64,000 nucleotides of DNA from Chaetorhynchus papuensis. Lineage: Eukaryota > Chordata > Aves > Passeriformes > Rhipiduridae. Shown in pieces: positions 47,901-61,100 of this stretch (the first letter of the stretch is position 1; each line of letters begins with the position of its first letter). The translations under genes were made by a program, and so were the position numbers. Under the pieces are notes generated by a model that saw nothing but the letters and a program-made list of their open reading frames with translations, had not been told where the DNA came from and made no database searches. The DNA lies in NCBI GenBank assembly GCA_013396525.1, contig VWYX01000669.1, forward strand, positions 117,588-181,587, read 5' to 3'.

Positions 47901-50859
47901 CTGAATGAGCATTGACATGTCTAAAGCTGCCTACACACACAGCAGAGGCAGACAATGAGAGCTGCCCCGGGCAAGTTTCCATGTGCTGCAGTTCACAGCC
48001 CCAGTCAGGCCCTGCTCAGTCCCCCAAAACTCTTCTCTGTCCCCCACCCCGTAACCAATCTGGCAGCGCTGCGGGCACAACTGCAGTTAAAAGCGAGTTT
48101 TAAACTCTGTGATTAAAAGAAATATGCAGGAATTCGGGCGAAAATGGCCTCTTCTAAACGAACACGGTTTTAATTCACAGCTGAGCAATACCGCAGGTAG
48201 TGGCAGAGGCAGAAAATGCAGAGTAAGACAAAACAAGCGTTCTTAGAGCGGCATCCAGCCTTCGTGGGAGGAAGTAATCAGACCTCTGGCAGCAATTTAC
48301 AATTTTTTACTGCACTAAGCTTTGTTTTTATTATGACCCTGCTGTTGCTAAGATAGTGCTCTCAAATTACCTTACATACAGACTGTATTAAACAACAGGT
48401 TTGCCCAATTTACAGGGCCGGATGGTTCTCCAAAGTTTAATATATCATTGGATTTACACTATTAAAAAAAACCTCACAGCCTTCACACTGCTCAACCAAG
48501 CTAGTAAATAGGTCTTGCCGTCTCCCGATAGGCACTATGTGGATACAAAGTTTATTTCCTTTCCTGTTTGCAATTGGTGCCTTGCATGTCAGAGAAAATC
48601 CGGGTTTTGGAGCTCTAGGAAGCACAGTTAAACAGTGAAGTCAGCATCCAGGAAACCAAAAATCTTCACACCAAAACTTCATCTGCCAGGGAGGGAAGGT
48701 AAGGCAGGTGGAGCAGCAGGATTACAAGTACAAATTAGAAATGAAGCTGGCTTGGGGGAAAGGGAAAATAACCATATAAACAGCCAAAGGTAGGAAAACA
48801 AACTGCTTCAGCCTGGACATTTTACATCCATTGAGGAGATCCTGGCACCATCAGGCCATGGAACACTGAACTGGTTCAGAATTAAACTGAAGGGATTATC
48901 AGGAGACGTGACAAACGCCACCAACTTAAAACCAACACTTTGGCTGATTGCTGTTTAAATCACAGATGCAGCAATTGAAAATAATCACTGTCCCAACAGC
49001 AGTGGGATGCACCCTTGCACAGCTTATGACGTCAGCCCAAGATTCCCGTTTTAGAAGTTAAGCTTTCAGGCAGGGGAACCTCTGACCTCCAGGAGCTTAA
49101 GGCCTTCTAAAACAGACAATGTCTTTGGTGCTTCTTGGGCAGTTTCAAACTGATGAAGCAGTGGTTCTTAAGAGGGCAATCTCGAGGTTAAATTAATGCC
49201 TGATTACGGCAAATCTATGTTTTGAACACACGGAATAGTTACTGGGGATGTGCTGTCAGAAATCTAGGACAGCTGAACATTTTGAAAGCCTTGAACGTGT
49301 CAGTACAGCTTTAAAACAAAGCTCATAAAGATTTTTTGAAAATCCAATTAAAACCATTTAAATAGTGCTGTTTTCTGAATTAGCCACTTAAGCCTGAGGG
49401 TGAGAGATTATTCATGAGGTGCCCAACATTATGGAGAAATGAATTCAGCACTCTAAAAATGCTTTAAAAGCCTGTGTGTTTTAGTGAACTGTCATTAAAA
49501 AAGGGAACTGACATTGGCGATTTTCTTTAAGCCTAGTTTTACACTGCATTGTGCTAAAGGTCTTTACACTTCCCAACACTCTCTCACTGGTTTCTCCAAT
49601 TAACCAGCTAGGAAGTCGAACACTCACACTGCACATTTTTGAAGATTAATTCCAGTATTAGTAAAATTTCTTTGCCCAGATTTTGTGCCTTCCACGATAC
49701 TCTGCACATATCATTGCATACAAAGCAGTTCAGCATCATTTTTCTGGAGAACTTTGCCTCAAAAATGAATTCTTGGCTGCAATGCTGAAACAAGTCTTCA
49801 GATTTTTAATAGCAAAGCCTTTTGCAGCAGCCATTTAGGCATTTAACAGCATTTGAGACATTCAGAAAGATTCAACATCACCTGGTTTAGCAGATAAGCA
49901 CAAATTACTTGGGCATTTCCACTTGATGCAGTTTCTAATGCCGCCAAGTTAAATGTGCCCCCTTACAACACTGCTACAGCAGTATCCAAAACACTAATTT
50001 AAACCTTTTTTCCAGATTTTATTTTTGGGTATTGATAGTTTACAGTTGTCTAGAACTTACTCAAAACATTTCCTTGAAAAACTGAAAGCAGCTTAAGTGA
50101 TCAGAATTGTCTCTTCCTGAGCTTGATAACTGCTGATTGGTGAGGGAGACCCCCAAACACATTCCCAAATACTACTGCAAAGAAAAAATGCTGATAAATT
50201 GATATACATTGGAATTGTACCTAAATGCCACTACATTCTCCATGAATTCCAGCTTGGATATTGGGGTATACTCTGAACATGCATTTGATTTTTTTTTTAA
50301 TGCAAATTCTAAACACACACAGTTTTTATTCAGACGTGTGAAAAATGGCCTAAGCAAAACCTTTTCCTGAATGCAGCGACCTGTGGAAAGGAGATTCAGT
50401 AAAAGGAGCACCAGTTCAGTAATTTGATTCAGAGAATAACTAGATTTAGTCCCTTCACTGCAAGATGAAAGCCCTCAGAAAAGGCAGCTTCAAAAGAACT
50501 GGAAGAACTAGCAATCAGCTTCCAGCCCTCAGTGAAACAGTTGAAGCTGTACCTGCTTCCATAAAATGGTTGGAGAGGAAGCCAACACTTCCCAACCCTC
50601 ATTAGCACCAGTGCACGGTTCTTAATTCCACACCAGTGAGAAACCCTGCAGGCTCCCATCTCCTCTCCCTTTCACAACCACTTCTATGTTGCATTTCTGA
50701 AAGGAAGAACTATCAGAACAAAGAGAAGCACTGAGAGTACCTGGAGTGGTGTCACTACTCCACCAGCAACACCGGGAACACCCCACCACAATGTCACACT
50801 CTGCAGCCTGGGCACAGCCAGAAGTAAGGAAAAAGTCAAGCTGGTTTCATGTAGTTGAT
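44931..50859. other. Intergenic DNA between PPP1R21 3' end and STON1 promoter
   Basis: AT-rich, with no gene, transposon or long repeat recognised on either strand. It would include the upstream regulatory region of STON1. Confidence 0.65.
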
Positions 50860-50865
50860 TTTATT
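50860..50865 (-). other. PPP1R21: Candidate PPP1R21 poly(A) signal (AATAAA)
   Basis: TTTATT on the plus strand is AATAAA in sense. It is the first canonical signal I noticed downstream of the PPP1R21 stop and implies a 3' UTR of about 1.25 kb (52116 to about 50845). Confidence 0.5.
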
Positions 50866-52116
50866 ATTACATACTGATAATACATATCAACACATCCGAT
50901 ACCAGAGTAAACCCTTATGGGACAAATAAGTGCCATAGTGGAAATTATGGAACAGAAGGTTGGTGTGGAAAGTGTGGAGCAGCACTGCATCTGATTAAAA
51001 AAAAAAAAACAAACAAAAAAACAAAAAACCACAACAAAAAACCAACCAAACAAAAAGCCATCCCAAAACCAATAAATCCCACCCCCCAACAACAAATCAA
51101 TGCTGTGAAAACTCGTGATATTAAACTTCACTTGCAAAAAAAATTAAAAAAAATAATATTAGGACAGGCCTAAAGTTCACAAACTTCGGAAAACACAGGA
51201 AAAGCCATGTGCATCCCCCCAGTGAATCCATCCCAACTCAATTCCATGAAGACCTTCTGCAAATTCAGTGTTTAAATCTTCGACATATTTCATATTCTTC
51301 TTTACTGTAAGAGAGCACAGTAAGCTGATCTATTCTACACACATTGTTTCACTCTTTTGGGGCAAATGACAATCACAGTTTCCTCTAGCCTTAAACAGCT
51401 ATTTCAAACAATATATATATACATACATGTGTAAACAAAATGTTAGAGAAATGGCATACAGCAATTTCACAGAAGTATCCCAATTCAGCTATTTGTGCTC
51501 TTTGCCTTGGAATCCAAAGTACCAAATACAAGCAGGAAAGTTTTCCACTGTTGCAGTCTAACAATGATCCCATTTACTCGGTGAATTTGAAAAAATCATT
51601 TCAAGCCACAATTTCAATTCATTCTAGAGGGCTGAGAACAGGAATAATACATTTACAGTAACTGCACAGCTTGCATGGCCAAAAAAAGTCTCCAGACTCG
51701 TTTTTAAACTGTTATTAACAAGTAACGGAATGTACATGTGCTGACAATTAAATGTGGAACTCAAAAATAGACACCTACTGCACCCAATTTGTTAATGCAG
51801 AAACAGATTTGAAAATATACAAAATCTGAAGTCGTTACATGAAATCAAAACCTGGTTTTAAAAAGTGCACAGTAAAAACTGAAGGTAATTACTATATAAA
51901 TTATCCACAGAGTGTGTATTTCCTGGTTTAGAGCCAACATTAAGTTCTGTTTTATCTGTTACAAGTTCTAAATATTTTAAAGCCATTTACAGCACCAATT
52001 CAGTTTTTACTAGACCCAATACCAGCCTCTGCTTCCTGGAACAAACAGGAACTGGATAATGAATGGTCATTGTCTGCATCCTGTGCAGCAGCAGCTTCCA
52101 AGGATTCAGCTGTAAA
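50866..52116 (-). other. PPP1R21: PPP1R21 3' UTR (predicted)
   Basis: From the TAG stop to the AATAAA at 50860-50865. It contains the A/C-rich low-complexity tract near 51.0 kb and an AT-repeat near 51411-51430. No coding potential seen. Confidence 0.55.
50998..51058. repeat. A-rich (CAAA)-type low-complexity tract
   Basis: About 60 nt of A runs interrupted by single C (AAACAAACAAAAAAACAAAA type), within the proposed PPP1R21 3' UTR. In the transcript it would be a U-rich tract about 1.1 kb after the stop. Confidence 0.85.
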
Positions 52117-52146
52117 CTATCGATTCTTGTTCTTTTTAGAATTTCC
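52117..52146 (-). CDS. PPP1R21: PPP1R21 terminal coding exon
   Basis: Nine codons, GNSKKNKNR, and stop TAG (52119-52117). It follows acceptor CTTGTTGCAG. The basic tail matches GNSKKNKSR in human. Confidence 0.93.
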   Translation of the reverse strand, partial: GNSKKNKNR

Positions 52147-55100
52147 CTGCAACAAGAAACAAGCAAACAGAACATTATAATTCAGGTAAAGAAATCTAGA
52201 CAGGTAACATACAAAATCTGATGTCTCGTAATTTATGCCTACAGCAAAGAAAGAGCAGTCAGACTGAAAATAAACAGTGCACAGACATTTAATATTGGCA
52301 GACTGTAACTGTTTGCTCTGAAAATACCTCTATTTCTATAAGCACAACAGAGGCAAGTACCAGATATCTCAAATTAGCACAACAGCTCCTCAGTGACTAC
52401 AACTAAAACCCATGAAAGACATTTGGGGTACATCCCAAGACACTCAACTGTATTAATACCACTAATATTGTAAGGGCAGTGAAGGCAGGCAGGGAATCAT
52501 AATTCACCTTCAGGTGCTATTTCAAATATCTCCATACAGAATAATTGCCTCAAATTAAAAAAAAAAAAAAAAAAAAAAATCAATCCCCCACCCTACTGGG
52601 TTTTTTTTCCAAAATACATTTTATTTTAATTCAGGTTGTACAGATCATTCCTAGTTCAGAACAGAGTTTGTTCCACAGCTAACCAACTCACATTTGACCT
52701 TCAGCAATTCCACAAAGGAAATGTGGAGCTTAAAATAAAGTTTTGTGCAATAGTTACTTGCTGGCAATTCTCAGTCTTCCTATTTCCTTAAGATAACATT
52801 TGTTTTGAATCTAACCAACAACTCTCTCCAAGTGATAAGAGCTTTAACTGCATCATTTTGATTTCAAATTAATCACCAACTACATTTGGTAATATTTTAA
52901 AACTTATGTGGCTTCTGTTGTGAGATTCTGAGGTCCTTACACACAGAGTACCAATTCAAGTCTTAGAAATACAGCAAGTGAAAAATTCCAGAACACATTT
53001 ATAAGAACATGAAAAGCAATGGTCAGTATGCAGCCAAGAGCTTCCTTTTAAATACACAAGAGCTTATACACCACAAAGTCATTTTAAAGAATACAACGCC
53101 AAGTTAAATCACTCAGAAATCTGAAGAGCAGGGGGAAGAGTTTACTCTAAAGAATAAAAATCATCATCATGGGGCCTTTAATCAAAACATGGATTTTTTA
53201 ATGTTTATTTTTAATCCTTCAGTGAAACCTGCTTCCATGCATTCCCCAATTAAGGAGAATAATGCTAATTTATTTGTTTCACAGTGAGAGAAGTGAAGGG
53301 CAGAGGCCTTCACAACATCTGTTCCTCCCTAGAAGCAACAGAATAGGATATACCATGGTTTAATCACTGCTCAAAACAGCAGATTTCTGTATTTTTCATC
53401 ATTAGGTAAGTTAAAAATCTGTTTCTGACAAGTGAGTAGACTCCTTGCTTGGAAAAGAATTCCAGTGGGCATTTCAAGCTCACAGAATAATTTAACTGGC
53501 AACTTTTTCATTTATACATGAAGGACAGATGAGCTAGAATATGGAAATAATACAGAGGAAGAGACCAGCTGCCAAGGACAGAGTCTGCTGCAACCAAAAG
53601 TAGTGCAGAAGGGACACTTCTACCCAGAACTTGATCTTAACCAGCCAGCATCAGCAGCTGGATTTACAAATAGCTCCATTTTCACCACATGTAAACAATA
53701 AAACGGTGCTGATCTGCCATCACTTTGAGAACCTAATGTGAAGCAGTGACACAAAGAGCTTGTTCTTTCCCACATGGACGTTTTGCAATAATTATTTCTT
53801 CACTGAAACTTGAAGGAGCAAGTTTGGAGCTTCCTTTCCAACTGGCCCAGAGTAAGAATTACAGACGGTGAGCTGGTTTGTCCAAGGGCAGTAGTGCAGG
53901 AACACCAAATGTAAGCCTCACAGCTCCCAGCTGCCCCAGGTCAGCACTGCAGACTCACCTTACTGGCCATCTTCAGTGTATCAATCTCCTCCCTTTGCTT
54001 AGTTAAGGTTTCATTCATACTGCACAGGTGGTCACTCATCATGCTTAACTGATCCTCATAGCTCCTCTTTGTCGTCATCAGTTCATCCTAAGGGAAAAAT
54101 AAAATAACCAGAGGCCCTTGGCTCAGTATTGGTGATACCTGGCAAAGCAGCACACTTCCACCTCCTCTTAGGAAGCTCCACTTTTGATGCTGAGTGTGCG
54201 CAATTCAGCAAAAAAAACCAGATCTGCCTTATGAAAGAAAGTCAACAGCTATTTTTCTTTTACCTGAAGTCTCATGCATGGTTTGTTCCCTTTATTTTTG
54301 TGCTGTTTCCTTTAGGTTTTTCCCCCACTTTTTATGGCTTATATAAAAGAGTAACAGCTAAGTTTTCCAACATTGCTTCCAGCCAGGAAACAGGAAATGT
54401 TTATAGGGTTAAAGCATGGCCTGTGCAAGAACACACATGGCATCCAAAGCTGAAGGAATCACCTGCACATGCAGGTACAGAGCTATGATCCCTCTGGGAT
54501 TACAGAGACATGGGGGGACAGAGTGCATGACTAGAACCCAGCATTGAAGAGAAACACACACTTTAGGAAGGACAGAAGGGATGAAATCAATGCTTTATGT
54601 GAAGGAGTGGCTTGAAGACAGCTGAGATCTCATAAGTAGGAGAACAACAGGGTGATATGACAGGCATCTGCTGAAAGCAGACAAAAATCTTCCATCCACA
54701 GGCCCTGATCCTCATTAGGGATTTTAACTACTCTGGTATCTCCTGGAAGGTGGAACACAAGCAACTCAGGAGCTGTCTTGAGAGTGGCAAAGAACTTCTT
54801 GATACCACTGATTAGTGGGACCAAGAGATGCTCTCTGCTGGACCTGTTACTCACAAATAAGGAAAAGCTGGTCAGAGATGTGAAAGCCAGTGGCAGCCTT
54901 GGCTGCAGCTACCATGAGTTAGTGGAATTCGGGACCCTGAGGGAAGCAAGATGAATAGTAGAACTACAGCAACCCTAGATTCAAGAAGAGTAGATTCTGG
55001 CTTCTTTCAAGGTCTGCTTGGAAACATCCCAGGTAAAACTGCCCTGGGAGTTACAGGGGCCCAGGAAAGCTGAATGACCAAGGACAGAATGAGTGCCTAA

Positions 55101-58100
55101 GATGGGGAGTCACTGTGGCAGAAGGCCAGCATGGCTGTACAGGAAATATGCAATTCCACAGCTTGATCTGAACTCTCTTCTCTGACCATAGGACAAGGAC
55201 AAATTACCTTGAGAGGATCCTCCCAACCTAAACAAATCTATTATCCAGTATTATGCATACAAATGATGTGCCTGCTATCTTTTCCTAGGAAGTTTAATAT
55301 GCAGCTGGAAATTAACATCTCATGCCGAGTTCAACATCAATTGTGGAATTTCTTAAAGAAACAGATCAAAAAAGTGTTTAAAAAGGACTGTTCATGGACA
55401 CAACTGTTCAAAGCTTGTAACATTATATTCACCACCTGTATGGAGCAATTTTGGTACTCACCATCACAGAGAGGTGAACAATAATAATATGAACTAAGTG
55501 TAAAGAAAACATGAAGGTATTTATGAACTGTACAAGTTCATATATTAATAGTATTGATATATACTTTATTTTACTATTGGCTTCTTTCTCAGCTGTGTGG
55601 AGGAGAAGGACAAAGGGACAGAATACTCACAGGATGGTGTAAGAGTCAATTATTGTTAACAAGAGCTTCTTAAAGATTACCCCAAAATTATCTTTGCTTA
55701 ATATTAAGGTATCTATTTTTAAAAAACCAAAATCAAGCTGGAATTTTTTAAAACTTTCAGACCCAGGTTCAAGAAAGGATTAAGAATTCCTTGTATCATC
55801 TGAAATCAGTCACACAACCACAACTTTTGACATTTAACCCTCCTCCATTTCCATGCAAATCCTTGACATCAAATGTGCTAAAACACACACGTTTGGCCAC
55901 TATTACCTTTTCCTTGGAAGCATGTTCCACTTCAACTTTATACCTGGGATTCAAAGACTGTTATTTAAGGCTCTTCTCTATATACCATTAGAGTTTTTAT
56001 ATGCCCTAACTCAGGACCTAGTATGGCACAGCCAGGCTAGATGGTTGTAATTTTTCTGCTCCAACCTCCCCTTACACACAAAATGCATCCATTACATTAC
56101 AGAACAATTAACATTGTTACATTGTACATTGTCTGTTACATTAGAGGACAATTTACTTGCCTGTAACCTGGTGATGTTTTGACTGGCCAGCTTCAACTCT
56201 TCCGTGAGCGATTCCTTGGATTTCTCTGCCAGAGACAATCTTTTGGCAAGTGCTCGACACTACCAAGAGCAGGACAGGGAGGGTAGAAGGAAGGAAAGTC
56301 AGTTCCAGAGTATTGCCTTGTGGCATCCTTAAGTGGTTGCTTTGGACTTTTCCATCTTTCTGTGATACTTGGACTTTCAAGAAACTTAAGAGCTTGTGCA
56401 CGCTTTTAAATGCAAAGGTAATGCACTAGCTGACATTAAATGTTTCATTTCACAGAGCTACCATACTGCCAATCCTCTAAATATCATATTTTTCACATAA
56501 ATGCTACAAAATTTTTCATAAATAAAAAGCAATAAAAACAACTCACTCCATACAAGGCTCAAGTATCACAGAAAATATGGTTCCTCCAAACTATGTCATC
56601 TTGCATTTAAAAAATATTTAAGAGGATTTGCTCTGTTAACCTGGAGCTTTGGTGTGTTCCACATCATTTATTACCCAAATCCAAACAGCCACTACTTTCA
56701 AGAAAAGTTCCCTCATGACTTGAAATGAAAAGGAAACCATAGATACAATGAATCATCTTGTTCATTCTTGTAATAGAACTTATGCCTAAGAACAAATTTT
56801 CTCTGGAGAGCTGTTTCCATCACTTCACAATACACTCAAATATTTTTGAATGACATCAGCATCACTTTAAAATTAAATCAAAGCTTCCTTGGTAACTAAA
56901 GCCAGCTGCTTCAGCTTATATGAGCAAACCTATACATGAGACACATTATATTTCTTAATACAGCCAAGACAAGGCTTCCAAAAGATTTATTGAACATAAA
57001 AAGTTCTTTTACAGTACCTGTTTTTATGCACACTAGACTACAGTCAAAAAATATTCCAGAAACAGATTTTTATAAAAAATTATGCTCCGTATATTGAAAC
57101 TCACTTTCCTAGCACTTGCCTGTGGAAAGTTCAAAAAGAGATTTACTGTCATTGCCTTCATGCTCACCTCAGCATGGAAGTGCACTGATTTGCTGTCAGC
57201 AAGCTGCAGGTGAGAGGTCAGCTCTGCTATCCTGGCCATGTAGTGAGTTTTTATCAGGTCCTCACGAGACTCAACATCTGGAGCCTGGAAAAGCAAAGAT
57301 TTAAGCAGACAACACTTATGTTTAGTAGACTGAATACCTGAATCACAACATTGCCTCTATACAGATTTTTCTTCTTTCCTTCTGAGGTCTGCCTGCTCTG
57401 TCAAAAAGTATTAAATTACAGCAGGTCACACTGCAGTTTGTCACTCTGATGGTGACTCTGGGACTCTAAATGTCTGATTTCCTTACAGGACAAAGAGCTG
57501 ACTGAAGAGGTTAGAATTTACCTCAGTTTAACATTTCAAGTGTCTGATGAAGATGAAAATCCACTGCAGAAGTGAACAGTTTTCACTTACATGAAAACTT
57601 ACTGTCTCTTCCCAACAAGGAAGAATTCCTTCATATAACTGTATTTCAGAAGCTTACAAAAGTCATAACTATTACTAATGTTGCATGTTTCAGAAGTTCC
57701 TTTAGACATTTGAAATTAAGAAAATAAAAAACAAAAAAGCCCAACAACTCAGTAGTTTACAGACTAGCCTACTGGAGGCAGCTTTCACCTGATTTGTCAT
57801 CACCTTCAAGTTCTGCACTATGCAGAAGCCTTTCAGAACTTGTATCAGTTACCATCTAGCCCCCTACCCCTTTTTAAATCACACTTTCAGAAGAAAAGGA
57901 AGAGTAAACTAAACTACACATCAGTTCCCTGTGATATCAGAACTGGATCTTACTCTGAGACGTTCCTGCTGGGGCAAGTGTTACATTACAGCAGGGCTAA
58001 ATAAAGAGTTAACATCTGGTCTGACAGCTGTTCAAGGTTTGTTTTGGTGTGACCTCTCCTTTGTACCCCAAGCACTGCAGCCAGGGTCTTGTATTCAGCT

Positions 58101-61100
58101 TGAGCCCTTCCTCAAGGGTTAAGAATTGAGGCTTGGAATGCAGTTTGGGCTACTGAGGCACAGACAGAGCAGGGCTTTCCTCAAATTACAGAGAACAGAC
58201 CCTGACTCCAGCTCACACTGCTCCAAAATGCTTAAATGGGTAAAATAACAGTTCACTAACAGATGAAGAAAATTAAGAAACACGTGGATTGGAGAAATTT
58301 GACCATATAGTGTATACAGACTACACAGTCAACTCATGCCATTACACTGGAGTATTCTTGGTAATTAGACCTCTGGAATAAGTTCAACAGAATCAGAACT
58401 GAAGTATTTAACAGATGGACTTTAATAATGTCTAAAACAGATTACCTTTTCATTATCAGTAGTTACAGTCAACATTCCAATCTAGAACAAGGAAGAAAAT
58501 GCACTTAATGAGAACTGCAAAAAAATAGATACCATAGCTGCATTTTGGTTTCAGTCATAGAAGGACTTTAAATTTAAACAATCTTGCAACAGTTCAAACT
58601 GAAACAAATTTAAGTACTTCCACCTGTAACATAAACAAGAGTGGTTATATGAATGCCTGGAACAGAATTAAACCTGACACCGACTCTCAAAAATTTATCT
58701 CCTGTCTTATGGTGTACACAGGGAAAAGGCAATAAAAGCAACAAGATGCAGCTGGGCTTGTATGGTTATGCAACTGCTTGATCATATGAAACTAATTCAG
58801 AGCCATGTTAGCACACTGAAACACCACTTGTCATGTTTAAGAGGAAGGAAAGTCAACCTGGATTTCTTGAACACCTTCCAAACTCCTTCCTTTCCACTCT
58901 GACTAGGAAGCACTGACAAAACTCTACAGGAGCGGTGTATGCCAATACCTGGTTTCATGAAAAGAATATCTTCATAGAGAATCAAAGGGGGGGTTTTATC
59001 CCCTTGATCTCAACAGGACTAGAGATTTATGTTTATGGGAAATATTCACACAATATGTTGACCTGTGAGTAGCATTATCCTCAAACTCCTAAGGATTCAA
59101 ACAGAGGATCAAAAACTTAAGATACCAGTTTACTTCAAAACTGGGGATTTCAAAACAATCCAGTGGTTATTTTTATCCTGGAGCAGGAAAGTGGGAAAGA
59201 CAAAAAAAAAAAAAAAAAAAAGAGAGAGGATTCTATTGAATGCTGAGTTGAGTAGATTTATTATTTCTTACAGATGACATTTCTGTTAATACCACTATGC
59301 CACTTCAGAAGTGGAATTCAGGGGAAAGGCCAACTCATTTTAAATACGTGTAATAAACAGGAAAAAGCCATTTACCAACACAGAAGAGCAGGGAAAGAAT
59401 GCATGCTACATTCAAAAGCAGTTGCTGAACCCAAACTGACCCTACTAAGCCTTCAAACCCATTTACAAACACTACCTACCCTACTTCCATTTGCTTTAAC
59501 ATACCTAGAGATGAACAAAAATACTGGAAACACAGGCCCAACCTGAGATACACACTACTTGCAAGGTTTCCAAACTACTGACAAACCCAGAGGTTAAGCA
59601 CCTGTTATTTCCCCCTCAGTTACAGAAGTACAGAACTACAAAAATATCACCATAATGCTAAAGACAGCGAACAAAGTCTCAAAAGCCAAGAAGTGCCAAA
59701 CTCTGCAGAAAGTATTTGCAAGCAGCTTTGCAAATACAAGGACCCCAAGAGTGAATGCTTTTCAACACAGTCAAAAGGCTTTCATTTTTAGTGTTCCACT
59801 GATCAAACAGCACTGCTACTAAAGAAAGTGGGGTTTTCTCTATTGAAGGGAAAGGTCACTTACCAGACTAGTGCTCTTAATAGGTTCCCTCAGACTCTTT
59901 TCTGTGGTTTCCTTCTTTTGTTCTGCTGTATTTGGCAAAACGGAACGCTCCTGGATAGCTTCAGTTAAATGCCCACTAAGAGAGTTCTTCAGTTTTTGGT
60001 TTTCTTTCTCTAGCTTTATTTTAGCTAGCTGGGCCTCCAACATCCAGTGTTCTTTTTCTTGTTCAAGTTTTGCAATTTTCTCCAAACTCTGCTGGACCTT
60101 TAGGAGGGAAAGTTTACAGTCCAGGTTATTGAACCCAGGGAGGAAAAAAGTCACCCACAGGAAATGTTTGAGGACACTATTATTTTAAGCCATTACATAA
60201 GTGAGCTAACAAAGAGCAGCAGGTGAACTGTTTTGAGCTGAGTGCTTAGCTGTGGTTCTTTATCAAAAATGGCCATGTGATAATTAGTTTGAAACACGCA
60301 TTACAAAGGTACAGTTCATAAAAACTGGGAACTTCCTATCCTAAAATTCAAAGCAGGGAAGAATTTCATAAAAACTTGAAAGATGTGTACCTGGCACTAC
60401 CACTACTTTTTCCTATGTTAGAAAAACAAACTCACCCCTCCCAGCTGTCCCACCTCACACAGACAGAACCACCCACTTTGTCCAGGTAAGAAAACAACTA
60501 TGGATCAGAACACATCCAATCACTGCACATTGCTGCTGAAATTCAGTTCACTCCTACTAATACACTTAGAATATTGGCCACTGCAAAAATAAATCACCAA
60601 AGTACTTGCTTCTGTAACAGTTCAATAACAATGAGTCAAGCACAGGCTGAGTATGCAAGTTAATAAAGAAGTGTCAGTATTAATTAGCTATTCTCATTCA
60701 TGGGAAGCGATGGACAAACTGTGTAGGCCTTTTAAATACCACGTTACCCACCCTGCTTCACCTTCCAGAAAGAAAAAATATAGGCATACTGGAAGACAGA
60801 AACTGTAATCTATTACTCTAACTGAAAAGTCACTGCTCTTAGCCAGTGCTAATAATTCCTGCATAGTCCAAAAGAGGACTTAAAACAGTACACAACATTA
60901 AAAATTAATGCCTTCAGTGTGCCTTACTCCTGTCTTTATTTTGCATTTAATTGAATTATTAAAGATTACCTGTCTTCTTGTATTTCCAAATGAAGATATC
61001 AGTGGCATAATCCTGGCTCCCATATCTATCTACACGTACATTCTGCAGACAACCCAGCCTGACAAGGGTGAGTTTTACTTTCAATACTCTACAAGACACC

